Assembly (NCBI GenBank): GCA_023374025.1
Contig: SIJG01000207.1
Span: 62,001-126,000 of the forward strand
Direction: 5' to 3'
Length of the DNA stretch: 64,000 nucleotides
Source of the DNA: Heterodera schachtii
Taxonomy: Eukaryota > Nematoda > Chromadorea > Rhabditida > Heteroderidae
Shown here: piece after piece, positions 1-10,700 of the stretch
How the letters are laid out: every line of letters begins with the position of its first letter
Position numbering within the stretch: the first letter of the stretch is position 1
Program-made: the position numbers and the translations under genes
The notes under the pieces: model-generated
Told to the model about the DNA's origin: nothing
Databases searched by the model: none
Seen by the model: only the letters and a program-made list of their open reading frames with translations

Positions 1-91
1 TAAAAAATCATAAGGGTGAAAGCCATCGCTCATTCTGAAGAGTCCAAATCGGACAAATATTGCTACACCTTTGTGGGGTATGCCTTCAAAG

Positions 92-282
92 TAGAGTGCC
101 ACGGGACCGGGAATTTTGGGCAAACCCGGGACCGGGACCTTTTCGGGTTGAAAAACCGGGAATTTTTGGCTGGGAAAACCGGGAAAAAACCGGGACTAGT
201 CCCGGTCCCGGTCAAAACCGGGACCTTGGTACTCAGTTGTAATCAGTTGTCCGCTACCAGGTCCCGGTCACGTGGCACTCTA
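92..282. mobile_element. hAT-type MITE, 191 bp
   Basis: Both ends carry the inverted repeat TAGAGTGCCACG(G/T)GACCGGG, flanked by an exact 8-bp direct repeat CTTCAAAG at 84-91 and 283-290. An 8-bp target duplication with a TAGAG terminus is typical of hAT elements. The interior is made of GGGACCGGGA-like repeats on both strands, and there is no transposase, so this is a non-autonomous copy. The exact target duplication suggests a fairly young insertion. ORFs read across it are artefacts. Confidence 0.85.
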
Positions 283-300
283 CTTCAAAGGCTACCCGAC

Positions 301-876
301 ATTTGAGTTGGACATTTTAGGACCCGTTTTTTATTTAACTCTTTTTGCTTTATTAATTTTAAATGCGTTTAAACTACGGCGTAGCAAATGAAAAAAACCT
401 ATTCATTTTTTGCGCACTTTAATTGGGTTGCGGCGAATGCATTTATGGAAAATCGGAAATTTGCATCTTTACAAACAATTAAGAATCAAAAAATGACTAA
501 TTGGGTTTCTCTCGTTTGATTCAATGGAAAAATGAATTGTAACCATTGAAACTATTAGACGCTTGTAAATTCATACAGAAATTCAAAAGTTTTAAATTAA
601 TACAAATTTCTCAAATTTTGCCATAGATTTCATTTCCTCTAATAAAATATTCTAATGAATTAATTCGAGGTCGAAATGATTAAAATAAGGTTTTCTCTAT
701 TAGCCATGAAAATTTATAAAAAAAAATTATTAAATTTTGAAAAATATGTGGATAAAAATACGCTAAGACTTTTTCATATTTTTAACTTAAAATATTTTAT
801 GCAAAAAAGTAGGGACAAACCAGAAACATATTTATAATATAATTAGAATAATTAATAATGAAAAAGCACAAGCAAA
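301..876. repeat. Duplicated flank module of HTH copy A
   Basis: This non-coding AT-rich stretch (starting at atttgagttggacattt) recurs nearly unchanged at 16591-17166, and part of it recurs inverted near 50620-50700. It lies directly 3' of HTH copy A here and of the deleted copy C at 17.2 kb, so it belongs to the unit that was duplicated with these genes. No coding signal is seen in it. Confidence 0.75.
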
Positions 877-1584
877 TCACTTTTCTACTTCTGCTGTTCT
901 CTTAAACATTTCTTCTCCAAATTGTTTCTTCCAATTACTTATGTTATTTCTATCAACTTTCATCATTTTGGCAATTTTTCTTTCACTCATTTTTGGATTT
1001 TCATTTTTTATTTTCCAATATTTTTTCATTTTTTCCATTTTTTCTTTCTCCGTTATGTGTTTGTGGCTAATTCCAAATTGTTTCATCCATTTTCTAATTA
1101 TGAATTTGCTAACTCCGATTTTCTTACAAATTTCGGCATAATTTTGTTTCCATTCATCATGTGAATATTTTCTTTTTTGCTTATATTCATTTCTTATTTC
1201 AATGAATTTCTGCAAAATTTCAAGTTTATTTTCATTCGTTTTTGATTTGTGACTTTTTTGTAATTTTTGATTAAGGCCTAATTCTTTAATCCATTCATAA
1301 ATGTATTGGCGATTTGTTCCTATTTTTTTTGCTATTTTTATTTCAATTTTATTCCTTTCTTTTGTTGAATATTTTCTTCCTTTTTGCTTAATTTTCTCTT
1401 TTATTTTGCAATTATTTCTCTTTTTTCTTCTCATTTCGTTTTTTTCTTCTTTTTCTTCCCATTTTTCTCCAAATATTTCATCAAATGATTTTTGCTGTAA
1501 TTTTTTCTTTTCTGATTCAACATTATTAATGTTAATTATGATGATCAAAAATACAATTAAAGAGAATAATAGGCAAAATTTCAT
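877..1584 (-). CDS. Secreted triple-HTH-repeat protein, copy A (intact)
   Basis: This is the intact reference member of a multicopy family in this window: 235 aa, no intron. Residues 1-24 (MKFCLLFSLIVFLIIIININ...) form a hydrophobic signal peptide. A conserved FDEIFGEKWEE segment follows at 34-44, then a basic linker. Three helix-turn-helix-like repeats lie at about 58-103, 123-171 and 182-223. Each ends in the pattern I(A/C)KK(I/M)xVxRxxIxxWxKQFG, for example EICKKIGVSKFIIRKWMKQF. The repeats resemble HTH domains of transposases and homeodomain-like regulators (family-level judgement). I do not recognise a named gene. A secreted protein built of DNA-binding-like repeats in a probable plant parasite could be a nucleus-targeted effector; that is inference. 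The start is fixed by the signal peptide shared with other copies. Confidence 0.75.
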   Translation of the reverse strand: MKFCLLFSLIVFLIIIININNVESEKKKLQQKSFDEIFGEKWEEKEEKNEMRRKKRNNCKIKEKIKQKGRKYSTKERNKIEIKIAKKIGTNRQYIYEWIKELGLNQKLQKSHKSKTNENKLEILQKFIEIRNEYKQKRKYSHDEWKQNYAEICKKIGVSKFIIRKWMKQFGISHKHITEKEKMEKMKKYWKIKNENPKMSERKIAKMMKVDRNNISNWKKQFGEEMFKRTAEVEK

Positions 1585-2509
1585 TTTACCTGCAATGACG
1601 GTCGGACATAATTATATTTTTAGTTATTTTATTTCGTAAAATAAATAAGCCGTCTAAGGGTGAAATTACTTAATCTGACGATTGTTTGAGGATATTATAA
1701 AATGTGTCGAAAAGCAAAATATAAAAATAATAAAATAACATTTCCATATATTTTTATGATTGATGAAAAGATGTTTTCTGTAATTGATTATGTTTAAATT
1801 AAAAAAATAACTTAATTATTGTTTAATTGATTTTTATTTTATTTATTATGAATTTTTATGGCAAAAAATTAGTTTTATTATTAAAATTCCTATCAAATAA
1901 AAATAAAATTTGAATAAAAATTAATATTTCTTTTTTAATTATAAAATAAATAATAAAACATTTATAATTGAAAGCTCCAACAAATCAGACTTCTTCTGCT
2001 TTCTTTATAAATTTCATATCGTTTTTTGTCTCAAAACTTTTTTTCCTTTCTGAAATTCTCTGTTGGTGAATTTTTAAAATTTGACAAATTTCCGTGTCAG
2101 TTTTTTTGGATTTTCTTTTTTAATTTCCTAAAATTTTCATTAAAGATTTTGAAAATACATTTTAAATATGAAAAATGCATTAAAATTATTATTTGTTTAA
2201 AATAAATGTAATCTGTCATTGTGAAGTGGAGAAAAATCGATATAAAGTTAAAAAATGTTGCAAATGAACCCTCATCAAGCACAAAATTTCGATTTTTGAG
2301 GCCCTGTAACTTTTGAAGCAGGCAAAATGCACCGATAAAATTAAAAATTCAAACTAGAAATCGACCCTGCTCTATCCAATTGTATATCGTTTATATGCAA
2401 TTTCCTAGTCACAGCTCGGAATGTTCCCTTGTAAGGATATTTATCTGTAGCTAGCGGATATGAGGATATGGTAGCTGCAGATAAAAAAAATGTGCAGAGA
2501 AAATCCCTA
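1585..2509. other. AT-rich spacer with a decayed HTH fragment
   Basis: The part to about 1800 is the upstream region of copy A and recurs at 17320-17560. At about 1985-2110 the minus strand keeps a degenerate 3' end of another HTH-family copy (tcttctgcttt... and tctgttggtgaattttt match the fuller fragment at 17705-17945). The rest, including 2280-2500, shows no gene. It is not in the second copy of the duplication. Confidence 0.5.
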
Positions 2510-2950
2510 TGCACAATGCTAGCGCTAACTATCTGCAGCTGAAGACCTAAGAGAGGGGCGAAAGGAGGGAGAGAGAGAGGGGAGGAGAGAGAGGGGATGA
2601 GAAAGAGTTAGAGAGAGAGAAAAGAGTAAAAGGGCGAGAGATAGAAAGAGGATGAGAGAGAGAGAGGGAAAAGGAGAGGAGAGAGAGAGAGGGAGAGAGG
2701 GGCGAAAGGAGGGAGAGAGAGAGGGGCGAAAGGAGGGAGAGAGAGAGGGGCGAAAGGAGGGAGAGAGAGAGGGGCGAAAGGAGGGAGAGAGATCTGTAGC
2801 ATTGTGCATATGTAGCCTAGCTGCAGCTGACGCTACGGATTATTTGTAAAACAAACTGTCATTGTGCATGCGGATTTTAATCCTTAGCATTGTGCATACG
2901 GATTTATCTGCGGATAACGGTTTATCTGCAGATAGTTAGCATTGTTTGTG
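2510..2950. repeat. Inverted-repeat element containing a 24-bp purine minisatellite
   Basis: The left end ACAATGCTAGCGCTAACTAT and the right end TATCTGCAGATAGTTAGCAT are imperfect reverse complements, and the motif AGCATTGTGCATA recurs inside, giving a MITE-like frame. Inside, 2555-2792 is almost pure purine with four clean copies of a 24-bp unit (ggggcgaaaggagggagaga plus gaga) at about 2699-2792. The minisatellite is absent from the paralogous segment at 17.95-18.1 kb, while the flanking motif is present there, so it expanded or inserted after the duplication. The SLSPSFRP-repeat ORF on the minus strand is a by-product. Confidence 0.6.
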
Positions 2951-3025
2951 CATACCAGCATCCTTGTGTTAAAATAACTCACTGCATTAGAAAAAATATT
3001 AAAGTATTTTTCTCTCAATTTTGCC

Positions 3026-3122
3026 ACCTTTAAATAGCTGAATGCCATCCGATAGCATTCGTTGCGACGTTCCACCGCCCGTCGGATCTCCGGGTCAACG
3101 CATTCCGCCGTAAGCAACGGGA
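3026..3122 (-). other. Short coding-like segment, unidentified
   Basis: A GC-richer island in AT-rich DNA reads on the minus strand as TAECVDPEIRRAVERRNECY followed by RMAFSYLK and a possible donor AAG|GTGGCA. It is missing from the paralogous segment at 18.18 kb. The composition (PEIRRAVERRNECYR) recalls the linker between endonuclease and reverse transcriptase of LINEs, but it is too short to assign. It could also be an exon of a lost host gene. Confidence 0.2.
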
Positions 3123-3224
3123 AATTTATTTAAAAAAATTATATATTAAATTAAGTTTAAATTTACGTCTCGCTATTATTATGGTTATATTTATAATCAC
3201 AAAATATATTTTGTTAACGGAAGT

Positions 3225-3342
3225 CAGAAGAGTATTTCAATGTTTTGTAGTTTGTTTTAATAAAAATTGCTTCTTTTTTTGTGGCAGTTTTACTTTATGT
3301 ATAAACGAATGATCATCAATTATTAAAAAATAATAATTTTGC
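3225..3342 (+). promoter_or_regulatory. HTH-family upstream module, cut off from its gene by the BEL insertion
   Basis: The block ggaagtcagaagagtatttc ... GTGGCAGTTTTACTT ... TGTATAAA ... GATCATCAAT ... TTTTGCATTT is nearly identical to the sequence just upstream of HTH copies D (18285-18420) and E (20044-20170), and related sequence lies upstream of copy H on the minus strand (51700-51790). It contains a TATA-like TGTATAAA. Here the BEL element lies between this block and the start codon of copy B at 15789, so the two are now 12.4 kb apart. Confidence 0.6.
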
Positions 3343-3346
3343 ATTT

Positions 3347-4094
3347 TGTTGCGACTGAACAACAGCCGCAACTGTCCGTGGAACGGACAGAAAGGGGAGA
3401 AATGGGAGAAATGGACGAATGATGACGAAAAGCAAAAAGAGGGCGCGCTAGCAAAGGGCGGGAAAAAATCGAGAAATGAAAAGGAGAAAATGGGGCGATT
3501 GGAATTGAAGGGCGAGGGGCACGTGCAAAGGCGAATTGGGGAGTGAAGAAAAAATGGACGTCACACCGTTTCCGTGCAAATGGCGCCCGAGGGAATGCAA
3601 AAAGAGGTCATCTGCGGTGACGGAATGAGTGACAAACAAGTCCGAGGCGAACGACCAAAAGGAAAAATAATCATTTTGTGATCATTTGGCGAATTGTGAA
3701 TTCGCTCTCCCCCCCATTCATTGCCCGGACCCTTCCCCCAATTTTGTGCCTTCCCCCGTTGTGCCCTTCCCCCGATTCCAGGCCCTGTTCACCCCTAGGC
3801 ATTCTCCCAATTTCATGTGTTGCCCCCCCCCCGTTCCATTTCTTGTTTAACCCCCAATTTCCCCTAATCCTTTGTGCCATTTCCTTTGTTCCCATTTTCC
3901 CCTCTTTTTGCCATTTTCTCTTGTCCAACCCCAATCCCCATTTCACACATTTTGATGTAAAAATTTGGTTTAATTACCCAAGTTTGAGGGCATAAATTGG
4001 TGGCATTTTTGTGTGAATTTTGGCGGCAAATTGTTGGAATTGGGCGGCAAATTTGGAAAAAATTTGGCAATTGTAGCAGCGACCAACTGCTACA
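3347..4094 (+). repeat. 5' LTR of the BEL/Pao element
   Basis: 748 bp, starting TGTTGCGACTG and ending AACTGCTACA. A perfect hairpin CTGTCCGT-GGA-ACGGACAG lies near the 5' edge (3372-3390). A second perfect one, TTGTAGCAG-CGACCAA-CTGCTACAA (4071-4095), sits exactly at the 3' edge. Relative to the 3' LTR it has a 9-bp duplication near 3400 and small differences in C-tracts around 3710-3830. C-rich runs (CCCCCC) between 3700 and 3860 dominate the middle. I cannot place the promoter with confidence. Confidence 0.92.
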
Positions 4095-4097
4095 AAG

Positions 4098-4115
4098 TGG
4101 CGACCCTGGCACTGC
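4098..4115 (+). other. Primer-binding site
   Basis: TGGCGACCCTGGCACTGC begins three bases after the LTR end, with the TGG expected from pairing with the CCA end of a tRNA. Which tRNA serves as primer cannot be settled without the species' tRNA set. Confidence 0.7.
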
Positions 4116-4246
4116 GGACGACGGCCTGACAACAGTTGGGCATTTGGAATTGTGAGTGAAGTGAAAAAAATTTGCAATTAAATTTTCGAAAAGTTGGAAA
4201 AAAGGGGGTGGTAAGCATTCAAAAAATTGAAAATTGACTCGTTCCC

Positions 4247-4642
4247 CGGATTTTTTGTAATCCGAGGCGCCTCTTTTCGAAAGGTAAGGTTCCCCGGATT
4301 TTTTGTAATCCGAGGCGCCTCTTGTTGAGAGTTAAGACTCCCGGATTTTTTGTAATCCGAGGCGTCTTTCCATAGCTCAGTTGGCCACTCGGGTTTTTCG
4401 TGACCCGAATCGCTTCCAATCCCAGGGTATAGACCTCGAGTTTTTTGTAACTCGTGGCCTAAAGCGCGTGTTCCCTTTGAAGTTGCCGATTCTTAGGAGA
4501 TCCTAGGCGTACGAGCTGTCCCTTGGATTTTTAGTGATCCAAGGCGTAGCGCGTACGTTGAGAAAAACACTTCGCGTTTTTTGTAACTCGAAGCGTTCCT
4601 TTTTCATACACTGTCAGCCTCTTGGGTTTTTCGTAACCCAAG
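4247..4642 (+). other. Array of nine hairpins with conserved loop in the BEL leader RNA
   Basis: Nine stem-loops recur about every 48 nt between the primer-binding site and gag: 4247-4264, 4295-4312, 4342-4359, 4389-4408, 4437-4454, a degenerate one at 4485-4508, then 4521-4544, 4570-4593 and 4621-4642. The 8-nt loops are TTTTTGTA (five times), TTTTCGTG, TTTTAGTG and TTTTCGTA. Stems change in a compensated way: CGGAT/ATCCG, CGGGT/ACCCG, CGAGT/ACTCG, TGGAT/ATCCA, TGGGT/ACCCA, so three of five base-pair positions covary. Stems lengthen from 5 to 8 bp towards gag. Outer pairs such as AAGAC/GTCTT (4334/4364) and GAAAAA/TTTTTC (4562/4600) also exist. The pattern indicates selection on RNA structure. 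A role in packaging, dimerisation, translation or regulator binding is inference. Confidence 0.85.
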
Positions 4643-4734
4643 TTGCTCCGCTCACGCACGGTCCATCACTTTGGCAAAAGCATAAGAAAAACAGGGCAGC
4701 GAATTCGGAATTTGAAGACAAAAAATTCGAAAAA

Positions 4735-7700
4735 ATGTCGGGTCACTTGCGCACCAAAATCACAACAGAGTTGAAGGCTCTGGAAAAGGCAAAAACAGCT
4801 ACAGAGCTCAATGCCGAGTCAGACCAGAGCATGACCTCATTGGAAAATGCCATTTTAATGGAAGGAGCAACAGACAGAATTAAAGCAGAAGTGAATGCCA
4901 TAAGCGAAAAAATTGAGCAAATTTGGGCAGCCATAAATAAATGGCATGACTTAATGCAAAAGATGGACAAAGATGAGAGAAAAAGTGAGCAAGCATTGTA
5001 TGAACAATTTCAATCGGCGGAAAAATTGAGCACCAAAATGGAAGCAGCCAACACAAAGTTAACTGAGCTAAAGGACTTGGAAATGAAAGTCACAGCTGGG
5101 GCAAAATTGCAACGCTCAAAAGCTGACAGAGATGCGCGTACAGAGCAAAGAGAATACGCAAAACAAATGTCAAAGTCGGGCGCAGAACCTGAGAAAGGCA
5201 ATACCCGCATGAAACACAATGAAGCCACAGCCGTGTTGTACCAATTGCCGACATTGAGAATTAAACCATTTGCGGGCGATAAAAGGGAATGGCCCATGTT
5301 TGAAGAAGCTTTCAAAGTAGCAGTGGAACAAAGGGCAGGAAGCAAAATTGAGAAGCTGAATCAGCTGAAGTCGCTTTTGGAGCGAGAAGCCGCATTGCTC
5401 ATCGGAGGACTTCGCTTGGAAGAGAAGAATTACGACATTGCCATGAAGCTATTAAAGGACACTTATGGCGACAAGGGTGAATATGTTCGGAGGTTGCACA
5501 CGGAGTTAGCAAACCTCAAACGATGCTTCTCAGTTGAAGACTCAAAACAATTTTGCATGGAATTAGAACGGCTTTCAAGAGAATTAGAAGCGGCGGGCGA
5601 AGACATTGAAGGACCGCCAATTTATTTAATGCTGGAGAAGAAGTTATATAAGCCATTTCTGCGAGAAATTCTGGAAGAGAAAGCGAAAAATCCAGACAAT
5701 TGGGACACGTCATCCCTACGAAAGACTTTGGGAAATGCTCTCAACAAAGAATTGGCAATAAAGGAAGTCATCAGGGAATATGGCTTCGAAAACAGAGACA
5801 CGAGAGTTGAGCAAGGATTTAAAAGGCAATTCACGCGGAACAGATTCGGTGGGTCGGTCAATGTAACCACCAACAATTTCGGAAAAACAAACATGGAAGG
5901 AAGAAAATTTCCGATGCAAAGAGATGCAAACCCAAGACAAGTGCAAGGAAATTCTGCACAACAAAATTTTGGATTCCAAGGCAGAAAGGGTCAAGAGAAA
6001 AACCCCAGGAATCAACGAAATTCATTGGCAATAAATTCGCAGGGCGAATTGACACCATGCGCTTTCTGTGGTGGAAAACACAGACACGACACATGCGAAA
6101 AAATGAAGACAAGGCCACAACGAATTTCGGTCATTCAAGAAAAGAGATTGTGTTTTAAATGTTTGAAGCCAAATCACACAGCAAGAAGTTGTCCTCGCCC
6201 AATGAGATGTTTCAAGTGCCAACAAACGCACCCAACGGCATTATGTTTTCAATTAAACCCTCAAAGGGGAAATGAGTGGAAAAACACAGGAAACCGAGTG
6301 ATGAACGTCAGAGAAGAGGAAAAGCAAGAAAAGAAGGATGAGTTCAAAGAAGTTACGTTCTCACCAACGCAGTGCAATTCAGTGCAAGGAAAGTCAAGAG
6401 TGCTGTTGAGAACAGCAGAAGTGACGATTTTTAATCCGTCAAATCCTGAAAGAAGTTTGGTCGCATCAGTATTTGTGGACGACGGAAGTGAACGCTCATT
6501 CATTAAGGCCAATGTGGCGAAGAAATTGGGACTCCCAGTGCTTCAGACGGAAGAGTGCCATTTGACTGGCTTCGGAGAAAAAGAAGCCAAACGTTACCTG
6601 AGCAATGTAGTCCGAGTGGGATTTTTGGGCGTAAATGGCGCCCCTTACATTTGTGCATTGAACGAAATGGAATTCATTGTGAAGGAAATGCCCATTGTGA
6701 CGTTGAATTCAATGGACGAAATGGAATTAAGAAAGAAAAAACTTTCCCTTCCGTCACGCCCAAGACAACCAGACATTCTATTGGGAATGGACGTTCGACA
6801 TGATTTAAAAATAAGAGACGAATCGGAAAAAATGCCAAGCGGTTTCACATTATCAACGTCTCGAATTGGCCGGATGATAAGTGGCTATGGACAAGTGCAG
6901 TGTCCGATGGACAAAAGTACACAAGTGATGTACACGGGATCGCTCATAAGTGCCATACAAAATGCCAGCAGTGGAGATACCGAAATTGAGTTGGAAGAAC
7001 GAATAAAAACCTTCTTTGGACTAAACACAATTGGAATGGATGATAATCCGGAAATCAATGACAAAGAAGAAGTGATGAAGTTATTCAGAAAAAGCCTAAC
7101 ATTCAAAGAAGGAAGATATGAGTGTGGCTTACCATGGAACGAACGAGTAAAGGATTTGCCAACCAATTTCCAACAAGCAAGAGCAAGGCTATGCAGCATT
7201 GTGAAAAAATTAAGAGAGCAGAATTTGGTGGATGAGTACCAAAAAATTTTCGATGAATGGGAAAGAAATGGAATCATCGAAAGAGTGGCAGATCCATCAC
7301 AGACTGTTGGACGAGTGCATTATCTCCCACATCGACCAGTGATAAAGATGGACAAAAGTACCACAAAAATAAGAATTGTGATGGATGCATCAGCGAGACC
7401 GGCAAGCCGCAAGGGAGCGCCATCTTTGAACGAGTGTTTACACACAGGACCATTGTTGTTGAACGAACTGATCGGAATCCTTCTAAGATGGAGAAGAATG
7501 AAAAATCTCATTCTGGCAGATATTGAGAAAGCATTTCTGCAGTTATCAGTCCGAGAGGAAGACCGGGATGCAACCCGCTTTTTGTGGATGGAAGATCCAA
7601 AAAATTCGGACATTTTCAATCCAACCTTTGTGAAAACCATTGTGTTTCGATTCTGTCGAGTCTCATTTGGATTGACGACATCACCATTTTTATTAAATGC

Positions 7701-10700
7701 CACAATACGTGAGCATCTCTCCTTTTACGACATGGATCTGTCGCAAAACATAATGGAGAATTTATACGTGGACAACATTTTGATTGAAGTAAAAGAAGGG
7801 AAAAACATGGAGAAAATATGCCAGGATGCCATCGAATTGTTTCGTCAAGGCGGGATGAAGCTACGGGAATTTTTCAGTAATAAACCGGACGACATTCAAG
7901 GCCTCCCTCCGGAATTATTGGCTAAGGAACAAACAGAGACCAAAGTGCTTGGAATTTCGTGGACGAATGAATGCGATGAGATTAAATTCCGGTTCAAGAA
8001 ATTTGACGGAAAAAGTTCAAAGAGGAACATTCTGGCACACATCGCGAAGATTTACGACCCTTTGGGGTTAGTCGCACCAGCGGTGCTTCCAGCGAAGCAT
8101 TTTTTGCAAAAACTTTGTGAGGCCAAACACAACTGGGATGAAACATTGGAAGACGCATTAACCAAAGAATGGAACCAAATATTGGAGAGTTGGAAAACAA
8201 AAGAAGGAGACGAAGTCACAATCCGATTTGCAAGAAAAATCGACGATAGTGATGAATTGGATAAGGAAATGCATTGCTTTGCCGATGCCAGTGGCAAAGG
8301 TTTGGGTGTGGCCATTTACATTCGAAGAACGGCACCGAAAAGGAGCGCCAATTTGATTTTTGCCAAGAGCCTTGTGAAGCCCTCCAACTTGTCAGACGTT
8401 GCGGCAACAATTCCAAAAATGGAATTGCAATCAATAACGTTGGGAGTGAAATTGTTAAAATATGTGCTCCAACGATTAAAAATGAAGCCAACCCAAACAA
8501 CAATTTGGACTGACAGCTTATGTTCGATTGAACGGATAAAAGAACATAAGAAATGGGATCGATTCATCTCAAATCGATTAGCCAAAATACGAGGACAATT
8601 TGAGGTCAAGCATTTGGTCAGTGGAGATAACCCCGCAGATGTGGCATCACGGGGGACAACACCGAGAGAACTAAGCAGAAACTTGATGTGGAAACATGGC
8701 CCAAAATGGCTATCGGAAGAGAAATCGCAATGGCCAAAACCAGCAAAAATTTATCACCCGGATGAAGAAAAAATGAGAAGTGTGGAGGAAGAAGAAATAA
8801 AGTCTACTCCAATCGTAGCGGGTGTTCCCTTCCAGCCAATTGTGAGGGTGAATCGATATTCCAGCTGGAGAAAGGCCAAAGTTGTTGGGGCCTACGTCTT
8901 ACGATGGATACAGTGCCTAACAAAAAATAAGAAGAGCACAGGCGAATTATTGAAAAATTTGAGAAAATTGGGGCCAAAAAAGTTTGAAGGCTGGAACAAA
9001 CAAATTCTGTCCGTGTCAGAATTACGTGCGTCTGAACAATTGCTAATTTGGGAGGCACAGCAACAATTTCCTCCACCGGAAAAACTTCAAAGAGATCTTC
9101 GGTTATTCAACGATAAAGAGCTCTGGAGATGCAGAGGACGAATTGGAGAAGCAGAAATAAATGAGGAAGCAAAATTTCCAATTTATTTGCCACCAGAATC
9201 ATGGATAACAAAACTCATTGTCTTGGAAGCACATTTGTTAATGAGACATCCAAATCATAACACTTTGTTGGCACACATAAGAGAGAAATTTTGGATACCA
9301 AAAGGCAGAAAATTCGTCAAAAACACGATACAGTCAAGGCATTATGGGTGTTTAAACTGTCGCAAAGAGAGACTGAAGCCATACGCGTACCCTCAAATGC
9401 CAGACTTACCGAAGGAACGAGTCACGACAATAAGGCCATTTGAGAAGACTGGCGTTGATTATTTCGGCCCACTGACAATAAAAGGAGGAATCAAAGTCTA
9501 CATTGCACTTTACACCTGTTTGGTTGTACGTGCAATTCATTTGGAAGTGGCAGAAAATTGCACGGCAGCAGAGTTTTTGCGAACATTTCGCAGATTCAGT
9601 TCACGCCGTGGACTTCCAAGTTTGGTGTGGTCTGACAATGGCACAAATTTTGTGGTGGGAGCAGAATGTATAAAAGAAGAATGGAGAAGAGAAATACTGG
9701 TCGAAACCAGTCACGAAGGGGTGAGCTGGAGATTCAACACACCAGTAGCACCATGGATGGGCGGTGCATGGGAAAGACTGGTGGGAATCACCAGAAAAGC
9801 ATTACGTCGAACAGTGGGAAGAAGTCTTATTGAACGGGCAGAGTTCGATACATTAGTCTGTGAAATTGAAGCCGTAGTGAATACAAGGCCACTCACATTT
9901 CAATCAGATGAGGAATTCACAAAACCGCTCAGACCGGTTGATTTCCTGTTGCCATATCAACGAGTGGAAATAAACCTTCCCTTGTCGGAAGAGAGCTCAG
10001 ATGATCCCGACTATACAATTAAACCTCGAAAGAAAGGGGAATTGCAACAGTTGATGAGAGTCGCAATAAAAAGAATTGACCGATTTTGGAATCAGTGGAA
10101 ATCTGAGTACCTACTCTCATTAAGAGAAAGAGATCGAACAAACAAAGGGGGAGGAGACCTCCCAAATGAAGGGGACATTGTCCTCATCGAAGAGGCAGAA
10201 GACCCAAGATCCTTTTGGAAAATGGGAAGGGTCGAAAAGTTGCTAAGGGGGAGGGATGGACTCGTGCGTTCTGCACGAGTACAAACAAAAGGAAAACCAC
10301 TTGTTCGAGCCATCAACCTTTTGTACCCCCTAGAATTTGTTCAATCTTCCGAAGACAACGTCAGTGCGTTACAAGTGGGAGCCATAATGGACTCACAAAT
10401 TGCCACAACGGAACCCAGCTTGCCTCCAGAGAACTTTGCTGAAATGGCCACGACAGAATCCAGTCTGCCCCCGGTCAGAGAAGAATCGGAGTCATCAGTG
10501 TCGAGAGGCGTGCGTAGGTCAACAAATGGCGACACCAGGACGAAGCAACAGAAACAACATGGGTCTCTGGAGATTCTGTTCCCCAGAAACTACACCATCC
10601 CTCGACGGAACATGTTGTTTCCATCTCGCTTGGCCTACAACGATCAGACCCGAAAGTACCGACGCCAGCGAGCGAGGCGACTCGATTTGTCGGGGTTGAG

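Noticed and set aside
1301..1639. Phe-rich ORFs on the strand opposite HTH copies
   Set aside because: They are shadows of the Lys- and Glu-rich HTH genes read in antisense (AAA and GAA read as TTT and TTC).
2525..2849. SLSPSFRP repeat protein (minus) and REGRKEGE repeat protein (plus)
   Set aside because: Both are translations of the purine minisatellite and are open in several frames because of the 24-bp unit.
4219..4419. Minus-strand ORF with RLGLQKIRGT repeats
   Set aside because: It is the reverse reading of the hairpin array. The repeat follows from the RNA structure, and there is no start context or copy elsewhere.
4247..4642. T-runs in the hairpin loops as Pol III terminators, or the array as a CRISPR-like repeat
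   Set aside because: The T-runs sit inside loops rather than after stems. Spacers are not unique protospacer-like units, and the host is a eukaryote.
4534..4734. Upstream extension of gag-pol from GTG at 4534
   Set aside because: It starts inside the loop of hairpin seven and has no ATG. The ATG at 4735 begins the helical Gag-like sequence.
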